A stretch of DNA of 64,000 nt from Sinosporangium album (GTDB lineage: Bacteria > Actinomycetota > Actinomycetes > Streptosporangiales > Streptosporangiaceae), in contig NZ_FNCN01000002.1 of assembly GCF_900100605.1 (NCBI RefSeq), positions 198,091-262,090 on the forward strand, given 5' to 3'. Made by a program: the position numbers and the translations under genes. Each line of letters opens with the position of its first letter. Positions within the stretch are counted from its first letter, which is position 1. The notes under the pieces were generated by a model that was given only the letters and a program-made list of their open reading frames with translations, had not been told where the DNA came from and did no database searches. Of the stretch, positions 63,615 to 64,000 are shown in pieces.

Positions 63615-63652
63615 CGGAACTCCTTGGGTCGCAGGTAGGTTAGCCTGCCGGA

Positions 63653-64000
63653 GTGGAACCCCGACTGCCGTCACCCCTGATGGAGATCGAGGACCGGCGT
63701 CTTCCGGGCGTGAGGCTGCTCCTGAAGCGGGACGACCTCATCCACGCCCAGGTGACCGGCAACAAGTGGCGCAAGCTCAGCGGCAACCTGGGGCACGAAC
63801 GCGTCCTGGCCTTCGGCGGGGCGCACTCCAACCTGATCCGCGCCGTCGCCTCCGCGGGGCACCTGCTGGGGTTCGAGACGATCGGCGTGATCCGCGGGGA
63901 GGAGCACCGTCCGCTGAACCCCACCCTGGCTCACGCCGTGGCGTGCGGGATGCGGCTGACATATCTCGATCGGACGACGTATCGCCTCAAGCACACCCAG
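63653..64000 (+). CDS. ACC deaminase/D-cysteine desulfhydrase family PLP enzyme (3' truncated by window edge)
   Basis: 116 residues before the edge: VEPRLPSPLMEIEDRRLPGV, then LLLKRDDLIHAQVTGNKWRK with the PLP Lys in GNKWRKL, then LAFGGAHSNLIRAVASAGHL. This is the fold-type II ACC deaminase/DcyD family; the two activities cannot be told apart here. GTG start; a TAGGTT 12-17 bases upstream hints at a near-leaderless promoter. Confidence 0.88.
   Translation, partial: MEPRLPSPLMEIEDRRLPGVRLLLKRDDLIHAQVTGNKWRKLSGNLGHERVLAFGGAHSNLIRAVASAGHLLGFETIGVIRGEEHRPLNPTLAHAVACGMRLTYLDRTTYRLKHTQ

Noticed and set aside
63625-63652. GGTAGGTTAGCCTGCC resembling an iron (DmdR/IdeR) box before the desulfhydrase gene
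   Set aside because: Too many mismatches from the TTAGGTTAGGCTAACCTAA consensus. It may simply be a -10 region (TAGGTT).

Overview
The window is chromosomal DNA from a high-GC, filamentous-type actinomycete. The signs are GTG starts, ATGA/GTGA gene overlaps, third-position GC bias, HrcA/DnaJ, SigE-family and HrdA-like sigma factors, a CGNR regulator, DUF2630/DUF5941/DUF6703 families, and the housekeeping order phoH-ybeY-corC-era, recO-uppS, zur-znuBCA, glyS-ppdK-dgt-dnaG. Streptosporangiales-like is my best guess; the family is inferred from gene content only.

Layout. 0-9 kb: heat-shock/translation block (hrcA end, dnaJ, rsmE, HIT protein) with a divergent SigE-family sigma factor and its proline-rich membrane partner. 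Then comes the RNA-maturation run phoH, ybeY, corC-like, lipoprotein, zinc-less cytidine-deaminase-like protein, era. 9-18.3 kb: accessory stretch holding an IS110 transposase remnant, a DeoR regulator divergent from an amino-sugar/tagatose-type module (SIS isomerase, PfkB kinase, class II aldolase), gene debris, leuA behind a leucine leader peptide, a frameshifted NUDIX pseudogene and a Gfo/Idh oxidoreductase. 18.6-23.5 kb: secreted trypsin-like protease, PhoD-like phosphoesterase, TetR/SDR divergent pair. 23.7-26.5 kb: arginine/ornithine catabolism (rocD, ddaH, Lrp). 26.6-35.3 kb: membrane-lipid enzyme (CDP-alcohol phosphotransferase plus DUF5941 protein), recO, uppS, CGNR regulator, and the zinc regulon zur-znuB-znuC-znuA with a visible Zur box.

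35.6-39.5 kb: accessory block with a BtrH-like protein whose expected Cys is Ser, and a TIGR04255/HTH pair. 39.6-51 kb: core genes glyS, ppdK (preceded by a 30-bp GntR-type palindrome), dgt, a ferredoxin-reductase-type flavoprotein, a degenerate M23 lipoprotein, dnaG and an RpoD-type sigma factor. 51-58.6 kb: beta-lactamase-fold hydrolase, large subtilase, GH63-like hydrolase, small conserved proteins. 58.8-64 kb: tRNA-Asn, bacterial nitric oxide synthase, an orphan double-ATPase ABC protein with defective motifs, galK, and the start of an ACC-deaminase/D-cysteine-desulfhydrase gene.

Connections. Zur probably represses znuA through the box overlapping its promoter. RocD and DDAH process arginine-derived metabolites, and a NOS lies about 33 kb away. 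The DeoR regulator probably controls the adjacent sugar-phosphate genes. A palindrome built on GCCGTACGGC/TGCCGTAC recurs between genes, often as a terminator stem. No CRISPR array, rRNA, phage or intact insertion sequence was seen, and no single clearly new system; the best leads are degenerate-enzyme proteins and unexplained intergenic structures.
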